Origin: Cupriavidus pauculus
GTDB taxonomy: Bacteria > Pseudomonadota > Gammaproteobacteria > Burkholderiales > Burkholderiaceae
Assembly: GCF_008801835.1 (NCBI RefSeq)
Contig: NZ_VZOW01000005.1
Coordinates: forward strand, 186,001-250,000
Direction: 5' to 3'
DNA: 64,000 nucleotides
Each line of letters starts with the position of its first letter. The first letter of the stretch is position 1. The position numbers were made by a program, and so were the translations under genes. Positions 56,249-64,000 of this stretch are shown here, piece after piece. The notes beneath the pieces are model-generated. The model was not told where the DNA came from and made no database searches. It saw only the letters and a list, made by a program, of their open reading frames with translations.

Positions 56249-56935
56249 TCAGCGTGCCGGTGCCAGCCGCGCCTGCAACCAGCGTCCGATGTCGGCAATC
56301 TCTTCCAGACAGACCGAATGCGCCATGGGGTAGGTATGCCAATCGACCGGATGTCCCCGCGATGCGACGAAGTCGCGCGCACGTGTACCGAGCGCCAGCG
56401 GGACCACATCGTCGTGCGTGCCGTGCGCGGCAAGGATCGGCGTCGCGGCATTGGCGGGCGTGGCTTCGGCCGCCAGCAGATCGACCGACGGAATATAGGT
56501 GGAAAGGGCGATCACGCCTGCCAGCGTTTCGGGATGCGTGAGCGCCGTCGTGTAAGCGATCGCGCCGCCTTGCGAGAAACCGGCCAGCACGATTCGCGAC
56601 GCCGGCACGCCGCGCGCGTTCTCGCGGGCGATCAGCGCGCGGATGGCGTCCCGCGACTGGAGGATGCCGGCTTCGTCCACCTGTCGCCCGGCTTCGTCGA
56701 GCGAATAGATGTCATACCAGGCCGGCATCACATAGCCGCCGTTGCACGTGACCGGTATCGCGGGAGCATGCGGGAAGATGAAGCGGATGGCCGGCGCGTC
56801 GGGCAAACCAAGCTCGGGCACCACGGGGACAAAGTCGTTGCCGTCGGCGCCCAGCCCGTGCATCCAGATGACGGCGCATGTCGGACCAGGCGCGGTTTCG
56901 ATTTCTATTGCGGGCAACAAGGCAAATTCAGACAT
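56249..56935 (-). CDS. Phospholipase/carboxylesterase-type alpha/beta hydrolase
   Basis: A 228-residue cytoplasmic serine hydrolase of the phospholipase/carboxylesterase family. Triad: Ser121 in LAGFSQGG, Asp175 in HGTHDDVV and His206 in MAHSV, with the oxyanion-type VIWMHGLGADGNDFVPVVPEL near the N-terminus. Family members hydrolyse short acyl esters or act as lysophospholipases or S-acyl thioesterases; the substrate is not known. No signal peptide. It stands alone on the minus strand. Confidence 0.9.
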   Translation of the reverse strand: MSEFALLPAIEIETAPGPTCAVIWMHGLGADGNDFVPVVPELGLPDAPAIRFIFPHAPAIPVTCNGGYVMPAWYDIYSLDEAGRQVDEAGILQSRDAIRALIARENARGVPASRIVLAGFSQGGAIAYTTALTHPETLAGVIALSTYIPSVDLLAAEATPANAATPILAAHGTHDDVVPLALGTRARDFVASRGHPVDWHTYPMAHSVCLEEIADIGRWLQARLAPAR

Positions 56936-57016
56936 GGCCGATTTCAGTGCGAGGCGCGAGAAAGCGGCCAGTATCGCACAGGCTCATGCGAACCTATGCG
57001 ACCGGTTCGGCAGCAA

Positions 57017-57322
57017 TCAGGCGGCGGACGGCACGATCGGAATCGTCGTCAGGCCCGGTGCCGAACGCGAGGGCTGCGGCGATTGCAGCGCCGGGGCGTC
57101 CGCTTGCGGTGGCGAGGCAAAGCGGCGGTCGGCAACGCCTTCCACGCCGGTTGCGCCCACCTCTTCGAGGAAGGCAATCATGTTGCGGTAGTAATCGACT
57201 TGCATCTGCGCTTCTAGCAGGCGACGCTCTGCCTGGAAAAGCGTCAGCCGCATGTCGTGCAGTTCCTTCTCCGCGATTTTCTCGGGCGTCGGCGGACTGA
57301 ACAAATTTGCAAGCGAACGCAT
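57017..57322 (-). CDS. Small coiled-coil hypothetical protein (101 residues)
   Basis: A 101-residue protein with an excellent ribosome site (GGAGGTAA before the ATG). The N-terminal 55 residues form a helix with heptad-like spacing (EKIAEKELHDMRLTLFQAER and RLLEAQMQVDYYRNMIAFLE), probably a coiled coil. The C-terminal 45 residues are Pro/Ser/Ala-rich and disordered. No signal peptide. I do not recognise the family. It is divergent from the candidate small RNA and the CobN-like gene. Confidence 0.75.
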   Translation of the reverse strand: MRSLANLFSPPTPEKIAEKELHDMRLTLFQAERRLLEAQMQVDYYRNMIAFLEEVGATGVEGVADRRFASPPQADAPALQSPQPSRSAPGLTTIPIVPSAA

Positions 57323-57373
57323 GGCAGTTACCTCCCGGATATGTCAACAGCTGACTAAAAGTGATTCATGCGA

Positions 57374-57401
57374 TTGTCTGCGCCATGCCGTCCAATATAG
57401 T
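57374..57401 (+). promoter_or_regulatory. Candidate sigma-70 promoter without a protein gene
   Basis: TTGTCT (57374-57379) and TATAGT (57396-57401) with a 16-nt spacer. Nothing coding begins within 300 bp downstream on this strand, but a terminator-like hairpin lies about 100 nt after the expected start of transcription. Confidence 0.6.
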
Positions 57402-57407
57402 CGATCC

Positions 57408-57545
57408 GACGCAAGGTACACGATGGGTCACCATGGATCATGTGGGGTCGCCCACAAGAATGATTGCCGTCACGCGGCCGGTGCGGTAGATTTATCGCCC
57501 AACAGCCAGGGCCCGCATCAGGCACGTCCTGGCTTTGTCTTTTTT
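57408..57545 (+). ncRNA. Candidate small RNA or transcribed leader upstream of the cobN-like gene
   Basis: Defined by a promoter-like element on one side and a terminator-like hairpin on the other, giving a transcript of about 138 nt. It contains a GTGGG-GTCG-CCCAC hairpin (57441-57454). No open frame with a ribosome site lies inside. The conserved boxes of a cobalamin riboswitch are not visible, so I do not call it one. It could be a trans-acting RNA or a leader with attenuation for the chelatase gene downstream. Confidence 0.4.
57504..57545 (+). terminator. Terminator-like hairpin of the candidate small RNA
   Basis: AGCCAGG (57504-57510) pairs with CCTGGCT (57528-57534) across a 17-nt loop, followed by TTGTCTTTTTT. 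No protein gene on this strand ends upstream, so it must end a short RNA or regulate the gene downstream. Confidence 0.6.
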
Positions 57546-57851
57546 ACACGCGGCGCTTGCTACAACTTGCCGATTGTGGCGAAAGCTGCCGTCGCGCGCG
57601 GCGGTCATCGGGCTTGGACGGCGTGGCAAAAAAAATCTCGTCGGTAAAAAAACCACACGCATGCAGTGCGTGCTGCGGCGCTTGACCACGGGGCGCTCGC
57701 GCAGCGTGTCGTTCGCACGACAACAGCATGACAAAGGCACGACAGCGGCATGACGTGCGCGCCGCTCGGGCGGGCAGGTAGAATGCGCAGCCTGCATGGC
57801 TGCCGTCACTTTTCCACCGTTCTCATCGCCCCCTTTCCCATCGCTTCTGCC

Positions 57852-60800
57852 GTGTCCGATTCTTCGCCCGCGCGTTGCCGCTTGCTATGCCGGATCCTGT
57901 TGCTGTGGTTGTGGCTGGCATGTCTGCCGGCCCTAGGTGTGGCCGCGCCGATCAAGGTCGTCGTGGTGACATCGCAGCCGCATCTGCTGCCGGCCGCGGC
58001 CGCGACGTTTCGCGCGGCCTATGGCAACGACGTGGCCGAATTCAGCTTTGCCACGCGCGTTCCCGATAGCGCCGTGCTCGATCGCGCCGATGTTATTGAA
58101 GCGTGGTTCGTACCGCCTGCCGTGCTGCGCGGCATGGCGCCCGCGATGCGCCATGCGCGCGAGCGGGGCGCGTCGATTGTGGCCGCGCCGCTCGAAAGCG
58201 CGCAGGCAGCGTGGGGTGTCGGGCCCGATGCGGCGCTGACCGCCGCCGCGCAACCGTATTGGGACGCGGGTGGCGTCGACAACCTTGTGGCGCTGCTCGC
58301 GCATGCGGTGGCGGCGCGCCAGCGCGCGGCCGGCATCGCGCCGATCGCGGTGCCGCCGGTGCGCGCGGCGCCAGCGGCTGGCATCTATCATCCGCGCGCG
58401 CCGCAACCGTTTGCCTCGCTCGACGACTACCTGCGCTGGTATCGCCCGCAGCAGCGCATGCGCGACGAGGCGCCGCTGGTTGGCATTGCGTTCTACGCCA
58501 CGTCATGGCGTCAGCGCGATCTTGCGCACATCGACGCGCTGATCGATGCTCTGGAGCGTCGCGGCATCGGCGCCGTGCCGGTATTCGGCTGGCCAATTTC
58601 CAGCCTCGATGCGCTGCTGACGCGGCACGGCGGCGCCACGCCGCTGCGCGCGCTGCTTTCGCTGAATCTGACCATTCCGCGCGCCGAAGACAAGGAGTGG
58701 CTGGCCAGGCACGGACTGCATGTGATGAATCTGGTCGCCACGCGCGACAGTGCCGCCGTGTGGCAAGCCGATATACGTGGCATTGCCGGGGATCGCCTGC
58801 CATTGCTGCTGACCGCGCCCGAGCGCAGCGGCGCCACCGAGCCGATGCTGTTCGCCACGCAGGAGGATCGCGATGGCGCAATCGGCAGCGCCGCGGTGCC
58901 GGAGCGCGTGCAGGCCATCGTGGCGCGCGTTGTGCGATGGATAGCGCTGCAGGACAAGCCCGCCGCCCGCAAGCATGTGGCCGTGCTGTACTACAACAAT
59001 CCGCCCGGACGCGGCAATATCGGCGCGAGCTACCTGGCCACGCTGCCGTCGCTGACGCGGATCCTGCAGCGCCTGCGCGCGGCGGGATACGACACCGGCA
59101 CCGCCATGCCCGATGCCGCCACGCTGACTGGACTGCTGGAAGCCAGCGGGCGCAACGTCGAGACTTGGTCGCCCGGCGAACTCGATCGCATGGTGCGCGC
59201 GGGCCATGTCACGCGGGTGCCCGTAGCGCAGTATCGCCGCTGGTTCGACGCGTTGCCCGCGGCGTTTCGCCAGTCGGTGCTGCAGGCCTGGGGCCCGCCC
59301 GAACAGAATCCATTGATGATGACGCGCGATGCGCGTGGCGAGCGTGCGTTCGTGATTCCGGGACTGTTCTTCGGCAACGTGTTTGTTGGACCGCAGCCGT
59401 TGCGCTCGACGTTCGAGCGGGCGCTCGACGCTTCGCACGACACGCTCACGCCGCCGCCGCATTCGTATCTCGCCGCCTATCTCTGGTATCGGCACGCGTT
59501 TGGTGCCGATGCCGTGGTGCACGTGGGGCGTCATGGCACGCTGGAATGGCTGCCCGGAAAGCAGGTGGCCCAGTCGGGCGAGGACGCATCGGAAGTCCTG
59601 CTTGGCGATCTGCCGAACGCCTACGTCTACATCCAGGATGGCGGCGGCGAGGCGATTCAGGCCAAACGGCGCAGCGCGGCGGTGCTGGTCAGCCATCTGT
59701 CGCCGTTGCTGGCGTCCGCGGGACAGCCGCCCCTGCTGGCGGCGCTCGACGAGGCCGTCGAGCAGGCCGAAGCCACGCGCGACAGCGCGCCCGAACTCTC
59801 GGCGCAGTATCGCAAGCAAGCGCTGCAACAGATGCGCGCGCAAGGGCTGGACCGCCAGTTGGGGCTCGACGCCGATGCGCCATGGGACACCATCGCGCCC
59901 ACGCTGCACGCCTTCCTGCACAAGGTCGAGGCCGAACCGATGCCGCTTGGCATTCACGCGCTGGGCGAGATGCCGTCGGAGGCCGATCAGGTCGATGCGC
60001 TGGCCTTGATGCTGGGCGCGCAGCTGCCGGCGGACGCCGCGCAGCGGCGCGCGTGGGCCGAGGCAATCGTCCGCGGCCACGCACCGGACGGCGGCGACGA
60101 TACGACGCGCAAGGCGTTGGCGGCGGCGCGGCAGTGGCTTGCCGATCTGCGCAGCTCGCCACAGCAGGAACTCGACGGCCTGATCACCGTGTTGTCCGGG
60201 CGATATCTGCCGAGCGGGCCGTTGGGCGATCCGGTGCGCGTGCCAGACAGTCTGCCGACGGGCCGCAATCTGCATGCCTTCGATGGCGCGCGGATCCCCA
60301 CCCGCGCAGCATGGGCCCTGGGGCAGGAAATGGCCGCGCAAACGCTGGCGCGCTTTGCGCAAGCGTCGGGCGGCGTGCCGCAATCGGTGTCGATGGTCTT
60401 GTGGTACGGCGAGACGGAACGTCATCAGGGTGCGATGGAAGCCGAAGCGCTGTACCTGATGGGCGTGGAACCGGTTTGGAATGCGCGCGGCATCGTCGAG
60501 GACGTGCGCCTGATCCCGGACGCGCAACTGGGGCGTCCGCGCGTGAACGTGGTGCTGACTACCTCGGGCATCTATCGCGATGGCTTTGGCGACAAGATCG
60601 CGCTGCTCGACAAGGCCGCGCGGCTGGCCGCGGCGGCCGGCGAGAACGCAATTAGCCGCCATGACCGCGACGTGACAGCGTTGCTGATCGGGCAGGGCGT
60701 CGGCGCGCAGGAGGCGGCCAGGCTGGCGCGTGCGCGTGTGTTTGCCGCGCGGCCCGGCAACTATGCGATCGGCGTGCAGCAGATGGTCGAACAGAGCCGC

Positions 60801-61868
60801 GACGCCCAGAGCGGACCCGACGCGCTGGCGCAGCAATACCTGCGCAACATGAACTTTGCGTACTCGGCCGAAGGTTGGGGCCAATCCGCGCCGATGGCGC
60901 TGGCCAGCCATCTCAAATCGAACCAGGCGGTGCTGTTTTCGCGCACCAGCACGCTTTATGGCGCGCTCGACAACGACGACACCTACCAGTACGCGGGCGG
61001 GCTGGCTGCCGCCACGCGCGCCGTTGCAGGCAAGGCGCCGCCGCTGTGGCTGCACAATCTGCGCCGCGCCGGCGAAACGCAGACCGTCGATGCGCAGACC
61101 TGGCTCGCCACCGAACTCAACGCGCGCCAGTGGAATCCGAAATGGATCAGCGCGATGCAGCGATCCGGTTACGCGGGCGCGCGCGAAATGGCCCGCGAGG
61201 TGGAGCACCTCTATGGCTTTCAGGCGACCGTGCCCGAACAGATGCCCGGCGAGTTCTGGCAACGCACGTATGACGTCTATGTCGCGGACAAACTCGATCT
61301 CGGCATGGAGGCGTTCTTTCGCGACGCCAATCCGCATGCCCGCCAGAGCATTCTGGCGCGGCTGCTGGAAGTCGACCGGCAAGGCAGCTACCGTTTCACC
61401 GATGCGGAACGCCGCGACATGCTGCGCGCCTACGCGCAGAGCGTGCGGCGCGATGGGCTGTCGTGCACGGCCAATACCTGCGGCAATCCGCTGCTGATGG
61501 CGCATATTGCACGCGCCGGCCATGCGGCGCGCATCGATATGAAGGCCCTGGGCCGCGAACTTGCCGATGCCGTGGTCGACCCCGTGCCGCGCGCTGCGCC
61601 GATCCGTGCGCGTGAGCCTCACGCCAACGCGCTGCATAGTCAGCGGCACTCCGCCGACGCGCCCACAGCGGGCCCGTCGCCGACGCCGCGCAAAACCGAA
61701 GCCGAGCAGGACCGCACGCATGCGGTGACGGGCCAGCGTCTGCTGCCGCAACCGATGCCGACGGCAGACGCCGCGGCGCCGCATGTCCGGCAGCCGTGGA
61801 TAACGCTGGCGCTTGCGCTGCTGGTGATCGGCGCGGGCGCGTATCGCGCGTGGCGGCGGATGCGCTGA
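57852..61868 (+). CDS. CobN-like chelatase subunit, exported and membrane-anchored
   Basis: A large (about 1338-residue) protein of the CobN/BchH family, the big subunit of class I metal chelatases. The family core is clear: NNPPGRGNIGASYLATLPS, the HVGRHGTLEWLPGKQVAQSG signature and the C-terminal AYSAEGWGQ region. Unlike ordinary CobN it has a signal peptide (RCRLLCRILLLWLWLACLPALGVAAP) and a C-terminal membrane helix (ITLALALLVIGAGAYRAWRRMR) with a basic tail, so the body should face the periplasm. I choose the GTG at 57852 because it gives a compact signal peptide; ATG 57783 and 57750 are in frame. A normal CobN gene follows 111 bp later. It may act on a tetrapyrrole in the periplasm; the metal and direction of reaction are unknown. 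Confidence 0.85.
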   Translation: MSDSSPARCRLLCRILLLWLWLACLPALGVAAPIKVVVVTSQPHLLPAAAATFRAAYGNDVAEFSFATRVPDSAVLDRADVIEAWFVPPAVLRGMAPAMRHARERGASIVAAPLESAQAAWGVGPDAALTAAAQPYWDAGGVDNLVALLAHAVAARQRAAGIAPIAVPPVRAAPAAGIYHPRAPQPFASLDDYLRWYRPQQRMRDEAPLVGIAFYATSWRQRDLAHIDALIDALERRGIGAVPVFGWPISSLDALLTRHGGATPLRALLSLNLTIPRAEDKEWLARHGLHVMNLVATRDSAAVWQADIRGIAGDRLPLLLTAPERSGATEPMLFATQEDRDGAIGSAAVPERVQAIVARVVRWIALQDKPAARKHVAVLYYNNPPGRGNIGASYLATLPSLTRILQRLRAAGYDTGTAMPDAATLTGLLEASGRNVETWSPGELDRMVRAGHVTRVPVAQYRRWFDALPAAFRQSVLQAWGPPEQNPLMMTRDARGERAFVIPGLFFGNVFVGPQPLRSTFERALDASHDTLTPPPHSYLAAYLWYRHAFGADAVVHVGRHGTLEWLPGKQVAQSGEDASEVLLGDLPNAYVYIQDGGGEAIQAKRRSAAVLVSHLSPLLASAGQPPLLAALDEAVEQAEATRDSAPELSAQYRKQALQQMRAQGLDRQLGLDADAPWDTIAPTLHAFLHKVEAEPMPLGIHALGEMPSEADQVDALALMLGAQLPADAAQRRAWAEAIVRGHAPDGGDDTTRKALAAARQWLADLRSSPQQELDGLITVLSGRYLPSGPLGDPVRVPDSLPTGRNLHAFDGARIPTRAAWALGQEMAAQTLARFAQASGGVPQSVSMVLWYGETERHQGAMEAEALYLMGVEPVWNARGIVEDVRLIPDAQLGRPRVNVVLTTSGIYRDGFGDKIALLDKAARLAAAAGENAISRHDRDVTALLIGQGVGAQEAARLARARVFAARPGNYAIGVQQMVEQSRDAQSGPDALAQQYLRNMNFAYSAEGWGQSAPMALASHLKSNQAVLFSRTSTLYGALDNDDTYQYAGGLAAATRAVAGKAPPLWLHNLRRAGETQTVDAQTWLATELNARQWNPKWISAMQRSGYAGAREMAREVEHLYGFQATVPEQMPGEFWQRTYDVYVADKLDLGMEAFFRDANPHARQSILARLLEVDRQGSYRFTDAERRDMLRAYAQSVRRDGLSCTANTCGNPLLMAHIARAGHAARIDMKALGRELADAVVDPVPRAAPIRAREPHANALHSQRHSADAPTAGPSPTPRKTEAEQDRTHAVTGQRLLPQPMPTADAAAPHVRQPWITLALALLVIGAGAYRAWRRMR

Positions 61869-61979
61869 ACGTCGCCGTTATCGACCATGGATCGCCTCTG
61901 CGCACCAATGGACAGCCCGTCGCGTTCTCCGTATTCTGAGCGCCTTTACGATTTCCGCGCCGTCGGCGCGCGTTGACCG

Positions 61980-64000
61980 ATGCATCTGCTGTCCACCCGG
62001 CCGGGAGGCTTTGTCGAGGACAACGCCGTGGTGCTGCGCATCGAGCAGACGCCTGGCGATATTGTCGTGCTGAGCGCGGCCGATACCACGTTGTCGCTGC
62101 TGGCCGCCGCCGTGCCCGCACTGGGCGACGATTATCCGCGCGTGCGTCTGGCCAATCAGATGTACCTGCGGCAACCGGCGTCGCTGGATCTGTACATCGA
62201 CGAGGTGCTGCAGCATGCGCGCGTCGTGGTGGTCGATCATCTTGGCGGCGAAAGTGACTGGGCCTACGGCCTGGAACGGCTGCCCGAACTGGCGCGCGCG
62301 CGCAACCAGTTGCTGGTGATGTTTTCGGGCGACCTTGCCGAAGACGACAACCTGTCGCGGCGCGGCAATGCACCGGCCGCGCTGTCGCACCAGCTGTGGC
62401 GTTATTTGCGCGAAGGCGGCGCGGGCAACGCCGAACAGTTTTTCCGCTGCATCGGGCACCACGCCTTTGGCCATGCGCAGACCGCCATGCCGGCACAGGT
62501 GCTGCCGCAAGCCGCGCTCTATCATCGCGACCGTGGCGTGGCCACCGTACAGGACTGGCAGCGCGAATGGGCCGCGCGGGGCCTGCGCGACGCGCCGGTG
62601 GTGGCGCTGCTGTTCTATCGCTCTCACCTGCAGGCGGGCAACACCGAGGTGTTCGACGCGCTGGCCGACGCTTTGCTCGATGCCGGGCTCTGTCCGCTGC
62701 CGTTGGCGCTCAGTTCGCTCAAGGAGCCGATCTGCCGCGAGGTTTTGCAGCAGCTGTGCGACGCGCATGGCGTGTCGCTGGTGCTCAATACCACGGCGTT
62801 TTCCGCCGCGTCGCTCGATCGCGCGGGAGAGCCCGACACGCCGCTGGCCAACGATGCGCCCGTCCTGCAGGTGATTCTCAGCGGCGGCAATCGCGACGAC
62901 TGGCTCGCCGATAGCCAGGGCCTGGGCACGCGGGACGTGGCGATGCACGTCGCCATGCCGGAAGTCGACGGCCGCATCATCACGCGAGCCATCAGCTTCA
63001 AGGGACTGGCATGGCGTTGCCCGCATACGGAAGTGGATGTGGTGCGCTATCAGCCCGATGCCGGGCGCCTGCGGTTCGTGGCGGAACTGGCGCGCCGCTG
63101 GTGCCGCTTGCGCACCGTGCCGGCCGCCGACAAGCGGCTCGCGCTGATCCTGGCGAACTATCCGGCCAGCGAAGGGCGCATCGGCAATGGCGTGGGGCTC
63201 GATACGCCGGCCTCCGTGGTGCGCATCCTGTCGATGCTGCGCGATGCCGGCTATGCGCTCGGACCGCTGCCGGCCGACGGCGACGCGCTGATGCGCGGCC
63301 TGACGCGCGGCATCACCAACGATGTCGATCAGCATGCATGGCGCCCTGCATTCCAGAGCCTCGCCATGGGCGACTACAAGGCGTGGCTGGCGCAGTTGCC
63401 GCAGGCCAACCGCGACGCCGTCACGGCGCGCTGGGGCGCGCCGGAGGCCGATCCGATGGTGCGCGACGGCCGCTTCATGATCGCCGGCGTGCGCAGCGGT
63501 CATGTCTTCATCGGCATCCAGCCGGCGCGGGCCTACGGGGTCGACGACTACGCCAGCTATCACGATGCCGAGCTGCCGCCGCCGCACGGCTATCTGGCGT
63601 TCTACTTCTGGCTGCGCCATGTGTTTGGCATCGACGCCGTGGTGCACGTGGGCAAGCACGGCAACCTGGAATGGTTGCCGGGCAAGAGCGTCGCGCTGTC
63701 CGATGCGTGCTGGCCCGATGTGGTGCTGGGCCCGCTGCCGCATCTCTATCCGTTTATCGTCAACGATCCCGGCGAAGGCGCACAGGCCAAGCGCCGCACG
63801 CAGGCCGTGATCATCGACCACCTGATGCCGCCGCTCACGCGCGCGGAAAACTACGGGCCGCTACAGGATCTGGAGCGTCAGGTCGATGAATACTACGAAG
63901 CGCTGAGCTTCGATCCGCGTCGCGCCAGGCTGCTGCGGCGCGAGATCCTGAAGTCGATCGTCAGCCAGCAGCTGCATCGCGAACTCGGGCTTGACGCGCC
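61980..64000 (+). CDS. cobN: CobN, cobaltochelatase large subunit (3' end outside the window)
   Basis: Large subunit of the ATP-dependent aerobic cobaltochelatase, inserting cobalt into hydrogenobyrinic acid diamide in vitamin B12 synthesis. Starting MHLLSTRPGGFVEDNAVVLR, it shows ALILANYPASEGRIGNGVGLDTP, the HVGKHGNLEWLPGKSVALS signature and EGAQAKRR. There is no signal peptide, so it is cytoplasmic. The ATG at 61980 must be the start or close to it, because an in-frame TGA lies at 61974-61976; no ribosome site is visible. The visible part is about 673 residues of an expected 1200 or so. The preceding gene is a CobN-like protein with export signals; the two differ clearly in sequence, so this is not a simple recent duplication. 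Confidence 0.9.
   Translation, partial: MHLLSTRPGGFVEDNAVVLRIEQTPGDIVVLSAADTTLSLLAAAVPALGDDYPRVRLANQMYLRQPASLDLYIDEVLQHARVVVVDHLGGESDWAYGLERLPELARARNQLLVMFSGDLAEDDNLSRRGNAPAALSHQLWRYLREGGAGNAEQFFRCIGHHAFGHAQTAMPAQVLPQAALYHRDRGVATVQDWQREWAARGLRDAPVVALLFYRSHLQAGNTEVFDALADALLDAGLCPLPLALSSLKEPICREVLQQLCDAHGVSLVLNTTAFSAASLDRAGEPDTPLANDAPVLQVILSGGNRDDWLADSQGLGTRDVAMHVAMPEVDGRIITRAISFKGLAWRCPHTEVDVVRYQPDAGRLRFVAELARRWCRLRTVPAADKRLALILANYPASEGRIGNGVGLDTPASVVRILSMLRDAGYALGPLPADGDALMRGLTRGITNDVDQHAWRPAFQSLAMGDYKAWLAQLPQANRDAVTARWGAPEADPMVRDGRFMIAGVRSGHVFIGIQPARAYGVDDYASYHDAELPPPHGYLAFYFWLRHVFGIDAVVHVGKHGNLEWLPGKSVALSDACWPDVVLGPLPHLYPFIVNDPGEGAQAKRRTQAVIIDHLMPPLTRAENYGPLQDLERQVDEYYEALSFDPRRARLLRREILKSIVSQQLHRELGLDA

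Larger units (their letters stand above)
57323..57851. other. Non-coding interval before the CobN-like gene
   Basis: Apart from the small-RNA candidate and its signals, the right end has a TAGAAT hexamer at 57779-57784 that could be a -10 for the CobN-like gene. The open frames seen in this stretch have no ribosome site. Confidence 0.45.

Noticed and set aside
57323..57851. Cobalamin riboswitch upstream of the CobN-like gene
   Set aside because: I looked for the B12-box and the conserved GGGAA and GGTGNAA elements on the plus strand and could not find them; only generic hairpins are present.
58503..61784. 1093-codon minus-strand frame opposite the CobN-like gene
   Set aside because: No recognisable domain; the plus-strand gene has the CobN signature.

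Overview
The window is GC-rich DNA from a betaproteobacterium, most likely a Burkholderiaceae member close to Cupriavidus or Ralstonia. Pointers are a CzcCBA-type metal efflux operon, a Bug-type solute-binding protein next to a CaiB-type CoA-transferase, the imuA-imuB-dnaE2 mutagenesis cassette, a complete pel exopolysaccharide operon and a dispersed hopanoid gene set. The genus is inferred from gene content and style only. I found no tRNA, rRNA, CRISPR, insertion sequence or prophage.

Layout. 1-5.4 kb: HME-RND efflux operon (outer-membrane factor cut by the window edge, lipoprotein adaptor, RND pump) closed by a clear terminator. 5.4-7.0 kb: three small genes. 7.2-13.2 kb: imuA-imuB-dnaE2 behind a textbook LexA box. 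13.2-16.3 kb (minus): solute-binding protein, class III CoA-transferase and a citryl-CoA-lyase-like protein. 16.7-20.5 kb (minus): hopanoid genes hpnD-shc-hpnG. 20.5-21.3 kb: a secreted BON-like protein and a cold-shock protein. 22.1-35.4 kb: pelABCDEFG, with pelB frameshifted as read here. 35.9-40.6 kb: response regulator, LysM/FecR protein and CHASE2 histidine kinase, the kinase being broken by an in-frame TAG. 40.9-51.2 kb: the second hopanoid block (hpnN-mlaA, hpnM, ispH2-hpnH, hpnA, a ferritin-like protein and hpnB). 51.3-57.3 kb: small hypotheticals, an AGE-family protein, a LysR/MFS divergent pair and a carboxylesterase. 57.4-64 kb: a candidate small RNA, a CobN-like chelatase with a signal peptide and a C-terminal membrane anchor, and the start of a cytoplasmic CobN that runs off the window.

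How it fits together. The hopanoid genes form two blocks flanking pel and the two-component genes. They cover prenyl condensation (HpnD), cyclisation (Shc), side-chain building (HpnH, HpnG, HpnA, HpnB), a second IspH to supply isoprenoid precursor, and lipid trafficking (HpnN, HpnM, MlaA). HpnC and HpnE are not here. The pel operon carries all seven canonical genes, including PelD with an RxxD c-di-GMP-type motif. The cell envelope is the common theme of roughly 17-51 kb.

Most unusual items: the periplasm-facing CobN-like protein upstream of a normal CobN; the predicted CoA-transferase plus citryl-CoA-lyase pair linked to a tricarboxylate-type binding protein; a di-iron ferritin-like protein inside the hopanoid locus; a long acidic insertion in the PHP domain of DnaE2; an hpnA that seems to need an ATT start; and two apparent disabling mutations (pelB, CHASE2 kinase) that need confirmation against reads.
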